Assembly: GCF_001437425.1 (NCBI RefSeq)
Contig: NZ_JQCD01000024.1
Coordinates: 62,001-126,000 of the forward strand
Length of the DNA stretch: 64,000 bases
DNA from: Weissella minor
GTDB lineage: Bacteria > Bacillota > Bacilli > Lactobacillales > Lactobacillaceae
Reading direction: 5' to 3'
The notes under the pieces were generated by a model. It made no database searches, was not told the DNA's origin, and saw nothing but the letters and a program-made list of their open reading frames with translations. The position numbers were made by a program, and so were the translations under genes. Position 1 is the first letter of the stretch; the number at the start of each line of letters is the position of its first letter. Below, one piece after another: positions 1 to 9,746 of this stretch.

Positions 1-93
1 AAGTGGTTATTTGAAATGTTTATTAAGTTTATGAAGTGGATTGGACGTAAACTCGTATCACGTCGACAAAATTCGCAAGTAAAGGAGGGCTAA
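1..93 (+). CDS. C-terminal end of an upstream membrane-type protein (partial)
   Basis: The last 30 codons of a gene entering from the left edge, ending in TAA. The visible tail is rich in Phe, Trp, Lys and Arg, like a basic amphipathic segment next to a membrane. It stops 4 bases before the next start, and its last codons contain that gene's AAGGAGG ribosome site, so the two genes are probably co-translated. DUF4097 genes often follow a DUF1700 or PspC-type membrane gene; 30 residues are too few to tell which this is. Confidence 0.6.
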   Translation, partial: KWLFEMFIKFMKWIGRKLVSRRQNSQVKEG

Positions 94-97
94 GAAA

Positions 98-1072
98 ATG
101 AATTTGAAAAAACCTTTAATTATTGGTGGGATTTTGTCAGTTGTTGGTATCGGGATGATGGTCACAACCTATCAAGATGCAAACTTCAATTTAACGTATC
201 AAAAAGGACGTGGTCTTGAGACGGTTGATGTCCGTCAGAACCAACAATCTTTTGACACGAAAGATATCAAAAACTTAGACGTTGATGTCAAAAATAGTGA
301 AGTCCAAGTGCGTCAAGGCGACTCAGATAAGTGGAAAGTTGAAACAGTTGCTTATAGTGGTGTGCAAAGTTCTGTTAACGTAACTGATGGTACACTGAAA
401 GTTACAGCGCCTACAGATAAGCCGAAGTTAATCATGTCAACAGGTAGTACCTCTGGTCATTTTGATGATAGCTATAATAGTGATCTAAATAATGCGGATA
501 CTGTTATCATTGTGCCTAAAGATGTCAATATTGAAAATGTTCGGGTTGATGGTCGAGATGGTGGTATTATCCTTGAGCGAATTAACGCTAAACATACGAA
601 TATCAATTTAGCTGATGGTGGCGCCCGATTAGAACATGTCAATGGTGATACATTGAAATACAGAGGCCAAGATGGTCGCATGCACTTAGAAAATGTTGAT
701 TTGAAAAGCATGGATGTTTCCGGAGATAACTTAGTAGTGTCAGGAACAAATTTGAAGTTGCAAGAAGCCAGTCAAGTTAAAATGAGTGATGGTAAATTCT
801 GGATGGATCGCGTTCAAGCGCCTGGTTTTGATTTGCAAGCTGATGGGAATGTGCATTTTAATGCGAAATATGATGAAGATACTGATGAATTTACAGAAAA
901 AGGTACGCATGAAGCAAAGCGTGGTGATCAAGATAAAGCTTTGAAGATTGAAGCTGGTTCTGGAAAGATTGGTGTGAATGAACACAAGGGTCTTCCTAAT
1001 GATTATAATGACGGTTTCTATTACGAAAATTATGAAGAATATGATGATGAAGACGACGATGATGAAAATTAA
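98..1072 (+). CDS. DUF4097-family envelope protein with acidic tail
   Basis: A 324-residue protein with one N-terminal hydrophobic segment (about residues 7-24) that would export or anchor it. The body (about 50-270) is a run of short beta-strand repeats with Asp-Gly turns, as in DUF4097 putative adhesins (LiaX/YvlB-like), which take part in envelope-stress responses in Firmicutes. The last 20 residues are almost all Asp, Glu, Tyr and Asn. The start follows AAGGAGG by a normal spacing and lies 4 bases after the upstream gene. The family assignment comes from the repeat pattern; the function is not known. The acidic tail may bind cations or basic surface polymers, which is inference. Confidence 0.7.
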   Translation: MNLKKPLIIGGILSVVGIGMMVTTYQDANFNLTYQKGRGLETVDVRQNQQSFDTKDIKNLDVDVKNSEVQVRQGDSDKWKVETVAYSGVQSSVNVTDGTLKVTAPTDKPKLIMSTGSTSGHFDDSYNSDLNNADTVIIVPKDVNIENVRVDGRDGGIILERINAKHTNINLADGGARLEHVNGDTLKYRGQDGRMHLENVDLKSMDVSGDNLVVSGTNLKLQEASQVKMSDGKFWMDRVQAPGFDLQADGNVHFNAKYDEDTDEFTEKGTHEAKRGDQDKALKIEAGSGKIGVNEHKGLPNDYNDGFYYENYEEYDDEDDDDEN

Positions 1073-1096
1073 CATGTGTGATTTTTAAAAGTTGAT

Positions 1097-1136
1097 AAAA
1101 AATAACCTTTGCCTTGAAGCAAAGGTTATTTTTTTT
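1097..1136 (+). terminator. Rho-independent terminator after DUF4097 gene
   Basis: A 12-bp perfect stem (AATAACCTTTGC with its complement, 1101-1112 and 1119-1130), a 6-base loop and a run of T. It ends the upstream operon and lies before the true start of the HAD gene. Confidence 0.9.
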
Positions 1137-1226
1137 GAGATGAATCAACGGCCGTATCTATTGCATTCAGGCTTGCTATCAGTTAGTCTAAAGAATAAAT
1201 ATTCAAATATAACGGATGAGATAATA

Positions 1227-2048
1227 ATGAAAAAACTAATTGGAATTGACTTAGACCAAACAACATTAAATAACGATGGGGTTGTGACGCCGCGTACGCA
1301 AGAAGTGTTACGAGCAGTCCAAGACCAAGGCCATGTCGTCGCAATTATTACCGGACGATCACCACGTTTATCACGTGATATCCATGAACAAATTGGCTTA
1401 ACATCTCCTTTAGTAACTTTTAACGGGGGATTGGCGTATCATCCTCGTGAAGATTGGGACGATGCTTATGATTTTAATTTTACAAGCGATATTCTAATGG
1501 ATTTAATGTTGCGTTTTGAAGAATTTAGAATTGATGGGATTGTTGCTGAAAATCGAACAGATGCGTGGGGCCGTTCAAGTAAAATTGAACTCGCACCATC
1601 TGAAAGTTTGTTTTTCCCAACCAGCGTTAAAAACCGTCGTTTATTGACGATTGATAACTTACCGCGCGAGATTAATGAAACGCTATTATACGTAGCACCG
1701 GAGCATCAGCCAGCCGTCGTTGACTATGTGAATAAACGTTATGGGCGCCAAGATGTCGAAGCGATTGGCTGGGGGCATGGCTCACCCATTGTTTCAGTAC
1801 GCGTTAACTTTGTTAATAAGTTAATCGGGTTAACAAGTTTACAAAAGTCATACGGGATTGAACCAGATCAAGTTTATGCCTTTGGTGATGAAATGAACGA
1901 TTACGAAATGTTAAGTGGAGCCGCGCATGGGATTATGATGAAAAATGGTAATGAAAAATTAGCCGCAGTCTCTGATGCCGTGACGCAAAAAACAAATGAT
2001 GAAGATGGTTTGGCAGATTATTTAGAAAATGTTCTAAAATTAGTTTAG
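1227..2048 (+). CDS. Cof-type HAD-superfamily sugar/nucleotide phosphatase
   Basis: A 273-residue HAD hydrolase of the Cof/YidA subfamily, whose members dephosphorylate small metabolites such as sugar phosphates or flavin mononucleotide. Motif I is D8-L-D10 near the N-terminus and motif IV is GDEMND at about 220-225; the C2B-type cap lies between. The frame is open further upstream, but ATG 1227 gives the family's usual N-terminus (MKKLIGIDLD) and avoids translating through the terminator at 1101-1136. The ribosome site is weak (GGATGAG). The DxD is followed by Gln instead of the common Gly. The substrate cannot be read from sequence. Confidence 0.85.
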   Translation: MKKLIGIDLDQTTLNNDGVVTPRTQEVLRAVQDQGHVVAIITGRSPRLSRDIHEQIGLTSPLVTFNGGLAYHPREDWDDAYDFNFTSDILMDLMLRFEEFRIDGIVAENRTDAWGRSSKIELAPSESLFFPTSVKNRRLLTIDNLPREINETLLYVAPEHQPAVVDYVNKRYGRQDVEAIGWGHGSPIVSVRVNFVNKLIGLTSLQKSYGIEPDQVYAFGDEMNDYEMLSGAAHGIMMKNGNEKLAAVSDAVTQKTNDEDGLADYLENVLKLV

Positions 2049-2074
2049 TCAGGCACATTTAAACAATTGATTGT

Positions 2075-2105
2075 AAGTACAAACTAGTGAGTTTGTGCTT
2101 TTTTT
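2075..2105 (+). terminator. Terminator after HAD gene
   Basis: Stem AAGTACAAACT with AGTTTGTGCTT (one G-U pair), loop AGTG, followed by a T run. Confidence 0.85.
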
Positions 2106-2155
2106 ATGTTAAAATAAAATGCAAATTATGCTTAAGAAAAGGAGCTAATCGGATT

Positions 2156-3526
2156 ATGGCGTTACCCGTCGCTTTTCAAGAGAAATATCGTCAATTATTA
2201 GGGGATGAAGCTGATGAATTTTTTCATGCGTTAGCTGCTGAACCAACAAAAGCTTTCCGGGTGAACCCGCTTAAAGCCGGTCAAGAATTGACTGATACCA
2301 TAGCCGAAACGCCCATTCCGTGGAGCCGCTTTGGGTACTATGGATCGGTTTATGGCCATTCCGTTGATCATACTGATGGCTTGATTTATTCTCAAGAACC
2401 ATCAGCCCAATTAGTTGGTGAATTGGCAGCGCCACAACCGGGCCAAAAGGTTTTGGATTTGGCGGCAGCACCAGGTGGTAAATCAACGCATTTAGCGTCA
2501 TTTATGAATCAAGCGGGATTATTAGTTTCAAATGAAATTAATCGTAAACGTGCCGGTATTCTTAGTGAAAATATGGAACGCTTTGGCGTTGCGAATGCAT
2601 TGGTGACGAATCATGATGCAATTGCATTAGCCAAAGTTTTTCCAGAATATTTTGATACGATTGTCCTGGATGCGCCATGTTCTGGGGAAGGGATGTTCCG
2701 AAAAGATCCAGATGCCATGCAGTATTGGTCAGCTGATTATCCAGCTGAAAATGCAGCGCGTCAAAAGGACATTTTAACGGATACGATAAAAATGTTGAAA
2801 CCTGGGGGCACATTGGTGTATTCAACCTGTACCTTTGCCCCAGAAGAAGATGAACAGGTGATTGCTTGGCTATTGGACAATTATCCGGAATTTTCAATTG
2901 TACCGGTTGATAAAGTCGCTGGCTTTGATGATGGACGACCAGAGTGGGCTGATGGCAATCCGGCTTTAAAGGATACAGTGCGTCTATTCCCAAATCATGT
3001 CGCAGGCGAAGGCCATTTTATGGCAAAATTGCACAAAGCCGATGGCGAAGTGACTGCAAAACCTGTTAAATTGGCCAAGTCAAATGTGACGGCCGAGCAA
3101 CAAAAATTGTGGGATGCTTTTGCCAATGAAAATTTGACTATCGATATGCCTAACACATTAATCACATTTGGTGATCAATTATATGCCATTCCTGAAGGAA
3201 CGCCACGTTTAAACGGACTGCAAGTGCTACGAGCGGGCTTACACTTGGGAACATTTAAGAAGAAACGCTTTGAGCCTAGTTTGGCGTTAGCTTTGGCTTT
3301 ACAACCAGTGCAATTCAAACAAAGCTATGCTTTAACGCTGGATGAATGGCAAAAGTATGTCCATGGCGACACATTTATGATAGAAAAAGATGAATCATAT
3401 GCTAATGGGTGGTATATTTTAACTATGGCTGAAAACGGTGTTGGCTTTGGAAAACTCGTCAATGGTCAAATGAAGAATTTCTATCCCAAAGGATTACGTT
3501 TTATTGCGCAAACACATGATAAATAG
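2156..3526 (+). CDS. RsmF/YebU-type rRNA cytosine-C5 methyltransferase
   Basis: A 456-residue SAM-dependent RNA m5C methyltransferase of the NOL1/NOP2/Sun family. The SAM-binding motif is seen as LDLAAAPGGKSTHLA, motif IV as DAPCSGEGMF (Cys175) and motif VI as STCTF (Cys225); these are the two cysteines of the family's thiol mechanism. The C-terminal third resembles the RsmF RNA-binding domain. ATG 2156, 11 bases after AAAAGGAG, fits the family start better than an upstream in-frame codon that would lie inside the preceding terminator. The target cytosine is probably in 16S or 23S rRNA, but which one is inference. Confidence 0.88.
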   Translation: MALPVAFQEKYRQLLGDEADEFFHALAAEPTKAFRVNPLKAGQELTDTIAETPIPWSRFGYYGSVYGHSVDHTDGLIYSQEPSAQLVGELAAPQPGQKVLDLAAAPGGKSTHLASFMNQAGLLVSNEINRKRAGILSENMERFGVANALVTNHDAIALAKVFPEYFDTIVLDAPCSGEGMFRKDPDAMQYWSADYPAENAARQKDILTDTIKMLKPGGTLVYSTCTFAPEEDEQVIAWLLDNYPEFSIVPVDKVAGFDDGRPEWADGNPALKDTVRLFPNHVAGEGHFMAKLHKADGEVTAKPVKLAKSNVTAEQQKLWDAFANENLTIDMPNTLITFGDQLYAIPEGTPRLNGLQVLRAGLHLGTFKKKRFEPSLALALALQPVQFKQSYALTLDEWQKYVHGDTFMIEKDESYANGWYILTMAENGVGFGKLVNGQMKNFYPKGLRFIAQTHDK

Positions 3527-3541
3527 CGAAGGAGAGCTAAC

Positions 3542-3853
3542 ATGGCAGTAGAAAAACTGAATCGACAAGCAGTCGAAAATGTAGCAGGTTTGGCAAAGTT
3601 AAGTCTTGATGACAACCAAGCTGAAATGATGACAGAGCAACTGGACAAAATTTTTGATTTGGTTACCAGTTTAGCAGAAGTAGATACAGACGGGGTGGAG
3701 CCAACTTATTCACCAACACAAAATCAAACCGTGTTGCGTGAAGATGTTGCAGTTAATGCCAACCAAACAAAGCAATTACTAGATAATGCACCTGAAAGCG
3801 AAGCGAACTTGATTAAGGTTCCCACAATTATTGATGAAGGAGCAGAAAACTAA
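3542..3853 (+). CDS. gatC: Aspartyl/glutamyl-tRNA amidotransferase subunit C
   Basis: A 103-residue GatC, the small belt-like subunit that wraps GatA and GatB. The complex converts misacylated Glu-tRNA(Gln), and often Asp-tRNA(Asn), to the amide, replacing a direct glutaminyl-tRNA synthetase route. The typical pattern is visible: a helical N-terminus ([12 protein letters not shown]) and the central VEPTYSPT segment. GAAGGAGAG lies before the start. Its stop overlaps the gatA start by one base (TAATG), so translation is coupled. Confidence 0.95.
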   Translation: MAVEKLNRQAVENVAGLAKLSLDDNQAEMMTEQLDKIFDLVTSLAEVDTDGVEPTYSPTQNQTVLREDVAVNANQTKQLLDNAPESEANLIKVPTIIDEGAEN

Positions 3854-5310
3854 TGGATTTCTTACACACTGATTTAGAAACATTACATCAACAATTAGTT
3901 GATAAAGAAATTACAGCAACGGATTTAGTTCAAGCGGCCTTAGATAATATTGACGCTACAGATCCAAAGTATGATGCTTTCATCACCGTGATGAAGGATG
4001 AAGCTTTAGCTCAAGCAGCGCAATTAGATGCGCAAGGCATTGATGCTGATGATATTCTAGCAGGTATTCCTTATGGAATTAAAGATAATATCGTGACAAA
4101 AGATGTTTTGACAACAGCGGCTTCACGCATGCTTGAAAACTTTGTGCCAATCTATGACGCAACAGTTGTTGAAAAGTTGCGTGATGCTGGTGCGATTGGT
4201 ATTGGTAAGTTGAATATGGATGAATTTGCCATGGGTTCAACGACTGAAACTTCATATTTTAAGCAAACAAAGAATGCTTGGAATACGGATAAGGTACCTG
4301 GTGGTTCATCAGGTGGTTCAGCCGCTGCGGTTGCTTCTGGTCAAATTCCATATGCACTCGGAACTGATACGGGTGGTTCAGTACGTCAACCAGCTGCCTT
4401 TAATGGAATTGTTGGGATGAAGCCTACTTATGGTCGTGTATCACGTTGGGGTGTGATTGCCTTTGCGTCATCATTTGACCAAGTTGGTGTTTTGGCCCGT
4501 ACGGTTAAGGATAATGCGCATGTTTTGACAGCCTTAGCTGGTCAAGATGCACAAGATCAAACTAGTTCAGCGCAAGCTGTTCCTGATTTTGCGGCTAACT
4601 TGACGACTGACTTGTCAGGGATGAAGATTGCGGTGCCAAAGGAATACTTTGGCCGTGGTGTTTCTGAAGAAGTAAAAACAACAATTGAAGCAGGATTAGA
4701 AACGCTTAAGTCATTAGGTGCAACGGTTGATGAAGTGTCATTGCCACATACACAATATGGGGTTGCTGCTTACTATATTTTGGCATCAGCTGAAGCATCA
4801 TCAAACTTGCAACGTTTTGATGGGATTCGCTATGGCTTCCGTGCCGATAATGTGAAAAACTTAGAAGACCTTTATGTGCAAAGTCGTTCACAAGGCTTTG
4901 GGGATGAAGTAAAGCGTCGTATTATGTTAGGAACTTATTCATTGTCAGCAGGTTCATACGATGCTTTCTTTAAGAAAGCCGCACAAATTCGTACGTTGAT
5001 GGCTGACGATTTCAAAAAGGTCTTTGCAGACTATGATTTGATTGTTGGACCAACAGCGCCAAATGTTGCTTATAATTTTGGTGAAAACTCAGATGATCCA
5101 GAAATTACCTATATGAATGACGTTTTGACAATTCCAGTGAACATGGCTGGTTTGCCAGGGATGTCTGTGAATGCTGGCTTTGCAAATGAGCTACCAGTTG
5201 GTATGCAATTTATTGGTGATCAATTCCAAGAAGAAAAGCTATACCAAGCGGGTTACGCGTTTGAACAAGCAACAAAGTTATACGAAAAGACTCCAGGAGG
5301 TGCAAAGTAA
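3853..5310 (+). CDS. gatA: Glutamyl-tRNA(Gln) amidotransferase subunit A
   Basis: A 485-residue amidase-signature enzyme that releases ammonia from glutamine for GatB. The Ser-cis-Ser-Lys triad is intact: Lys77 ([10 protein letters not shown]), cis-Ser152 ([10 protein letters not shown]) and nucleophile Ser176 ([10 protein letters not shown]), two positions lower than in Staphylococcus. The length is normal. It starts in the gatC stop codon and ends overlapping the gatB start (TAATG), so the three subunits are made in a fixed ratio. Confidence 0.97.
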   Translation: MDFLHTDLETLHQQLVDKEITATDLVQAALDNIDATDPKYDAFITVMKDEALAQAAQLDAQGIDADDILAGIPYGIKDNIVTKDVLTTAASRMLENFVPIYDATVVEKLRDAGAIGIGKLNMDEFAMGSTTETSYFKQTKNAWNTDKVPGGSSGGSAAAVASGQIPYALGTDTGGSVRQPAAFNGIVGMKPTYGRVSRWGVIAFASSFDQVGVLARTVKDNAHVLTALAGQDAQDQTSSAQAVPDFAANLTTDLSGMKIAVPKEYFGRGVSEEVKTTIEAGLETLKSLGATVDEVSLPHTQYGVAAYYILASAEASSNLQRFDGIRYGFRADNVKNLEDLYVQSRSQGFGDEVKRRIMLGTYSLSAGSYDAFFKKAAQIRTLMADDFKKVFADYDLIVGPTAPNVAYNFGENSDDPEITYMNDVLTIPVNMAGLPGMSVNAGFANELPVGMQFIGDQFQEEKLYQAGYAFEQATKLYEKTPGGAK

Positions 5311-6755
5311 TGGCTGTACCAAATTTTGAAACAACAATTGGTTTGGAAGTACACGTTGAATTAAAAACGAACTCAAAAGCTATGTCACCTTCACCGGTTG
5401 GTTATGGTGCTGAGCCTAATCAAAATACAAATGTGATTGACTGGGGTTACCCAGGGGTCTTGCCACAAGCAAATCAAGGTGCCTTGGAATACGGTATGAT
5501 GGCAGCAACTGCCTTGCATGCAGATATTACACGTGACTTGCATTGGGATCGTAAGAATTATTTTTACCCTGACAATCCAAAGGCTTACCAGATTACACAA
5601 CAACAACAACCAATTGGTAAAAATGGTTGGTTAGAGGTTGAAGTTGATGGTGAGACGAAGCGCATCGGGATTACAGAAATGCACGTTGAAGAAGATGCTG
5701 GTAAAAATACCCACGGAACAAGTGGTTATTCTTATGTTGATTTAAATCGTCAAGGAACACCATTGATTGAAATTGTTAGTGAACCTGATATGACGACACC
5801 GGATGAAGCGTATGCTTATTTGGAAGCTTTGCGTCAAGCCATTCAATTTACAGGTATCTCAGACGTGAAGATGCAAGAAGGTTCAATGCGTGTTGACGCA
5901 AATATTTCTATCCGTCCAGTTGGTTCTAAGGAATATGGAACAAAGGTCGAATTGAAGAATTTGAATTCATTTAACTATGTCCGTAAGGGAATTGCATTCG
6001 AAGAAGAACGTCAAGCGAAAATTTACCTGGCTGGTGGAACGATTCAACAACAAACACGTCGTTTCGATGAAGCAACTGGTGAAACAGCTCTTATGCGTGT
6101 TAAGGAAACAGCGGATGATTACCGTTACTTCCCTGAGCCTGATTTGACACCTGTGCACATTTCAGAAGAATGGGTCCAAAAGGTGGCGGATGAACTACCT
6201 GAAGCAGCCCCTGAGCGTCGTAAGCATTATGTGGATGATTTGGGATTGGAGCCATACGATGCCAAGGTCTTGACACAGACACTTGAGATGTCAGACTTCT
6301 TTGACGCAACTGTCAGCGAAGGTGCCAATGCAAAACGTGCGGCTAACTATTTGATGGGTGATGTGAATGCTTATCTAAATGAAAAGCAGATGGACTTGCA
6401 AGAGACTGAGTTAACACCTAAGCATTTGGCAGCAATGATTAACTTAATTGATGACGGCACAATTTCAACTAAGATGGCTAAAAAGGTTTTTACCGCAATT
6501 ACGAAGGGCGAAGATCCAGTTGCCTATGTTGAAGCAAATGGGTTGAAGCAACTATCAGACCCAGCTGAATTGCAACCGATTATTGATGAAATTTTGGATG
6601 CTAATGAACAATCAATTATTGATTTCCATAACGGAAAAGACCGTGCTGTGGGATTCTTGGTTGGTCAAATTATGAAGGCAACTAAGGGTAATGCCAACCC
6701 TGGTGTTGTGAATAAAATTTTGATGGCTTCGCTTCAAGCGCGTAAGCCTGAATAA
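5310..6755 (+). CDS. gatB: Aspartyl/glutamyl-tRNA amidotransferase subunit B
   Basis: A 481-residue GatB, the kinase/transamidase subunit that phosphorylates the misacylated aminoacyl-tRNA and amidates it with ammonia channelled from GatA. The family start [13 protein letters not shown], the conserved NSKAMSPSP and the C-terminal YqeY-like helical tail (about 330-481) are all seen. Length and order match the gatCAB operons of Firmicutes, where dgkB/dagK also often follows. Confidence 0.97.
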   Translation: MAVPNFETTIGLEVHVELKTNSKAMSPSPVGYGAEPNQNTNVIDWGYPGVLPQANQGALEYGMMAATALHADITRDLHWDRKNYFYPDNPKAYQITQQQQPIGKNGWLEVEVDGETKRIGITEMHVEEDAGKNTHGTSGYSYVDLNRQGTPLIEIVSEPDMTTPDEAYAYLEALRQAIQFTGISDVKMQEGSMRVDANISIRPVGSKEYGTKVELKNLNSFNYVRKGIAFEEERQAKIYLAGGTIQQQTRRFDEATGETALMRVKETADDYRYFPEPDLTPVHISEEWVQKVADELPEAAPERRKHYVDDLGLEPYDAKVLTQTLEMSDFFDATVSEGANAKRAANYLMGDVNAYLNEKQMDLQETELTPKHLAAMINLIDDGTISTKMAKKVFTAITKGEDPVAYVEANGLKQLSDPAELQPIIDEILDANEQSIIDFHNGKDRAVGFLVGQIMKATKGNANPGVVNKILMASLQARKPE

Positions 6756-6761
6756 AAATCG

Positions 6762-6786
6762 TGGTGATCACCGTGGGTGGTCATCA
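6762..6786 (+). other. Stable hairpin between gatB and dagK without a T run
   Basis: An 11-bp stem (6762-6772 with 6776-6786, two G-U pairs) and a 3-base loop. It is followed by AT-rich sequence but no U tract, so it is more likely an mRNA-end or processing signal than an intrinsic terminator. Confidence 0.5.
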
Positions 6787-6820
6787 ATACATAAATTTAT
6801 GATATTCAAGGAGATGACTC

Positions 6821-7771
6821 ATGAAAAAACGAGCCCGCATTATCTATAATCCAACATCTGGGCGTGAAGCGATTCGTCGTGATTTGGTTGACATTTTAAA
6901 TGTATATGAATTAGCAGGGTATGAAACAAGTGCTTTTGCGACGACAGCAGAACCACATTCTGCCCAAAATGAAGCGCTTCGTGCAGCTGAAGATGGATTT
7001 GATTTGATTATTGCAGCTGGTGGTGATGGGACAATCAATGAAGTTGTGAATGGGATTGCTGGTTTGGAAAATCGCCCTGTGATGGCGGTTATTCCGGCAG
7101 GGACAACGAATGACTATGCACGTGCACTCCATATTCCACGTGATAATCCATTGGAAGCGGCCCGGATTATTAATCAGAAAAAGGCAGCCCGGATGGATAT
7201 CGGTCAGGCAAATGACAGTTATTTTGTTAATATTGCCGCCGGTGGTTCATTATCGGAATTGACGTATTCAGTGCCATCAAAATTAAAGTCAATGTATGGT
7301 TATTTGGCTTATGTTGTTAAAGGGGCAGAATTGTTGCCACGTGTGCGTCCAATGGACTTACGAATTGAATATGATGATGGTGTGTATGAAGGTACCACCG
7401 CGCTATTCTTTTTAGCGTTAACAAATTCAGTGGGTGGTTTTGAACAAATTGTGCCAGATGCTAAATTAGACGATGGAAAATTTACTTTGTTGGTGCTAAA
7501 GACAAGCAAATTGAACGAAATTATGGCAATTATGAGTGAAGCGCTTAAAGGTAAGCACGTCGACGATCCGAATGTTTTATATGTTAAATCAGATCAGGTT
7601 AAAATTATGCCAAAGCCAGGTTATGATAACCCTGTTATGATTAATTTAGATGGTGAGTATGGTGGCGATGCACCAGTCGAATTTGTAAATCATCATGCGC
7701 ATATCAAAATGGTTGCCAATGTCGATGATATGACTGATAACCAATTTGTTTTGCCAAGTATTGATTTATAA
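6821..7771 (+). CDS. dagK: Diacylglycerol kinase (DagK/DgkB family)
   Basis: A 316-residue lipid kinase that phosphorylates diacylglycerol, the by-product of lipoteichoic acid synthesis, back to phosphatidic acid. The ATP-binding motif GGDGTINEVVNG starts at residue 67, after the family opening RARIIYNPTSG. The substrate assignment rests on its position after gatCAB, as in Bacillus dgkB; the sphingosine-kinase-like fold also includes other lipid kinases. AAGGAGATG precedes the start. Confidence 0.9.
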   Translation: MKKRARIIYNPTSGREAIRRDLVDILNVYELAGYETSAFATTAEPHSAQNEALRAAEDGFDLIIAAGGDGTINEVVNGIAGLENRPVMAVIPAGTTNDYARALHIPRDNPLEAARIINQKKAARMDIGQANDSYFVNIAAGGSLSELTYSVPSKLKSMYGYLAYVVKGAELLPRVRPMDLRIEYDDGVYEGTTALFFLALTNSVGGFEQIVPDAKLDDGKFTLLVLKTSKLNEIMAIMSEALKGKHVDDPNVLYVKSDQVKIMPKPGYDNPVMINLDGEYGGDAPVEFVNHHAHIKMVANVDDMTDNQFVLPSIDL

Positions 7772-7775
7772 AAAT

Positions 7776-7810
7776 AAAAAGCGTCCTATTTACAGTGGGG
7801 ACGCTTTTTT
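7776..7810 (+). terminator. Terminator after dagK
   Basis: Stem AAAAAGCGTCC with GGACGCTTTTT and a following T run; the loop is about 12 bases. Confidence 0.9.
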
Positions 7811-7848
7811 CTAGCGTGCTTTTTGACGATTGAGAGAGGTGGGGACTG

Positions 7849-9147
7849 ATGGCAATTGCAGATGTTTATCAACAAATCAATAAAAAAATTAGTGTGAACA
7901 ATCCAGCTGATGCAGATGATCAAACGCGTACGAATATTGTCCATGAAGTATTGAGTTGGATTGGGCAGCCCGACCGGCATTTGAAAATTATTCATTTAGT
8001 GGGGACAAATGGAAAAGGGTCAATGGGGGTCATGCTCTCTGATATTTTGAAAGAAACTCGGTATTCAGTTGGGCATTTTACATCCCCTGTGATTCGTGAT
8101 GACTTAGAAATGATTAGTGTGAATGGACATAGAATCAATGAAACCGAATTTATTACGAGTTATCAGCGAATTATTAAAGAAATTGAACGCCATGGTGGTG
8201 ATGTCAATGTGTTGAATAAATTTGAATGGTGGGTGCTCATTGCCTTAGATTACTTTGGCCGTAAACGTGTGGATTATGTTGTTTTGGAAGCAGGTGAACA
8301 TGGACTCTGTGATCCAACAAATGCGATTGATAATCCTTTAATCGTGGCATTTAGTAAAATTGCACCTGATTTTATTGCGCGTCAAGAAACCAATTTGGTT
8401 AAGATTACAGAGACCAAACTGGGAGCGATTAAAACCGGCACCACCGTTGTGAGTTATCCGGGCCAAGATCATGCGGTCAATGAATTTCTAAAGCAACGTA
8501 CCCGTGAAATGGGTGCGACTTGGTTTGAAAATAAACCTAAAATAACACTGTTAAGAACGGCACCAGATGGCATGTATCTGAATGTCAATAATTTGCAAGG
8601 CTTGAAATTAGCATTAACAGGTTCGTATCAAATTCAAAATTTATCAACCGTTTTACAAATTATTGATGTGCTTAAAGCTAAAGGAGCATTTATTCAAGAC
8701 GTTGACTTAATTGCGGCTTTATCTCGTGTTAAAATTGAAGGGCGAATGGAATATGATGAACAACTAAATATTCTGTTTGATGGCGCACATAATCAAAATG
8801 GAATTTCCAATTTGGTCGATTCAATCAAGGGATGGCATTTAAAGGCCAAGCCATTGATGGTATTGGGCTTTTTGAAGGACAATAATTGGCATGAAATGTT
8901 GGACGAGTTATTGCCATATACGCAAGCCGTTATTACGGTGACACCAGAAGCACCTAATGCGATGTCAGCTGATGAGTTGGCTGCTAAAATTGTGATGATG
9001 AGTAATGTGAATGTTGATGTGGCTGATGATCCATCAGCAGCGATTTCATTGGCAAGACAGGCGCGAGCCAGTACAGATGCCATGATTGTGGTGACTGGTT
9101 CATTTTTCACATTGAAAGCAATTTATGAAGGAGATACCAATGGTTAA
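7849..9147 (+). CDS. folC: Divergent folylpolyglutamate/dihydrofolate synthase (Mur-ligase family)
   Basis: A 432-residue FolC-type enzyme that would add glutamate to dihydropteroate or folates using ATP. The P-loop GTNGKGS (52-58), the GR of the hinge and DGAHN of the C-domain are present. The family's second block is unusual: the usual E-V-G-L-G-G-R-x-D-x-T-N reads EAGEHGLCDPTN, and the G-L-D-H region reads APDFIA, so a conserved His is lost, though the Lys before G-x-I-K (TKLGAIK) is kept. The gene overlaps the next one by 8 bases. It could be an ordinary but diverged FolC or a paralogue with another substrate. Confidence 0.75.
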   Translation: MAIADVYQQINKKISVNNPADADDQTRTNIVHEVLSWIGQPDRHLKIIHLVGTNGKGSMGVMLSDILKETRYSVGHFTSPVIRDDLEMISVNGHRINETEFITSYQRIIKEIERHGGDVNVLNKFEWWVLIALDYFGRKRVDYVVLEAGEHGLCDPTNAIDNPLIVAFSKIAPDFIARQETNLVKITETKLGAIKTGTTVVSYPGQDHAVNEFLKQRTREMGATWFENKPKITLLRTAPDGMYLNVNNLQGLKLALTGSYQIQNLSTVLQIIDVLKAKGAFIQDVDLIAALSRVKIEGRMEYDEQLNILFDGAHNQNGISNLVDSIKGWHLKAKPLMVLGFLKDNNWHEMLDELLPYTQAVITVTPEAPNAMSADELAAKIVMMSNVNVDVADDPSAAISLARQARASTDAMIVVTGSFFTLKAIYEGDTNG

Positions 9148-9742
9148 ACGCCTCGTCATAGCTTCAAATAATACGCATAAAACACAAGAAATTGCGGAGT
9201 TTTTTGCGCTCTTTGATCAAAAAGTTGTTAATTACCGTGAATTACATGCAGAAATTCAATTTCCAACTGAAACTGTTGATAATATGCAGGCCAACGTAAA
9301 AGCGAAGGCGGAGGCAATTCAACATATTTTACCGGATGAATATATTTTGGCGGATGATTCAGCGCTATTTATTCCGGCCTTACCCGATCATTTTGGGGTA
9401 ACAACCATGCGTGAGTTTAAGGCGCATGCGTTAAAATCTGATGAAGCCATTAATCAGTATATTTTAGATTTAACAGATACGGTAAATGATCGTAGTGGTT
9501 ATTTGCAGTCGGATTTTTTGTTGTTAACACCGACAGGGAAGCAATATCCAGTCCAAGCGCAGGGCGGCATCGCGATTGCGAACGCACCACGTGGTATTAA
9601 TGGCATTGATGCCATCATGGAAACGCCAACTGGTAAAACGCTGGGTGAAATGTCCGTATCTGAGCGTGTTGATTACGCAGCACGCGGAAAAGCAGCAAAA
9701 GCAATTGTCATGTATTTAAATAAGGAAGACAGGGAGAAATAA
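9140..9742 (+). CDS. Divergent Ham1/XTP-dITP pyrophosphatase-like protein
   Basis: A 200-residue ITPase-like protein. The N-terminal SNNTHK and the acidic pair in ADDSA (Asp72, Asp73) match the family that hydrolyses non-canonical nucleoside triphosphates to monophosphates. The base-recognition elements are altered: the usual F-G-Y-D-P-x-F reads INGIDAIM, S-H-R reads AAR, and no S-A-R-Y is seen. ATG 9140 after GAAGGAG is chosen over a codon 15 bases upstream. In Lactobacillus folate clusters a gene called xtp3 sits beside folC and has been proposed to dephosphorylate dihydroneopterin triphosphate; this gene has the same neighbour. The function is inference. Confidence 0.7.
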   Translation: MVKRLVIASNNTHKTQEIAEFFALFDQKVVNYRELHAEIQFPTETVDNMQANVKAKAEAIQHILPDEYILADDSALFIPALPDHFGVTTMREFKAHALKSDEAINQYILDLTDTVNDRSGYLQSDFLLLTPTGKQYPVQAQGGIAIANAPRGINGIDAIMETPTGKTLGEMSVSERVDYAARGKAAKAIVMYLNKEDREK

Positions 9743-9746
9743 GGCT

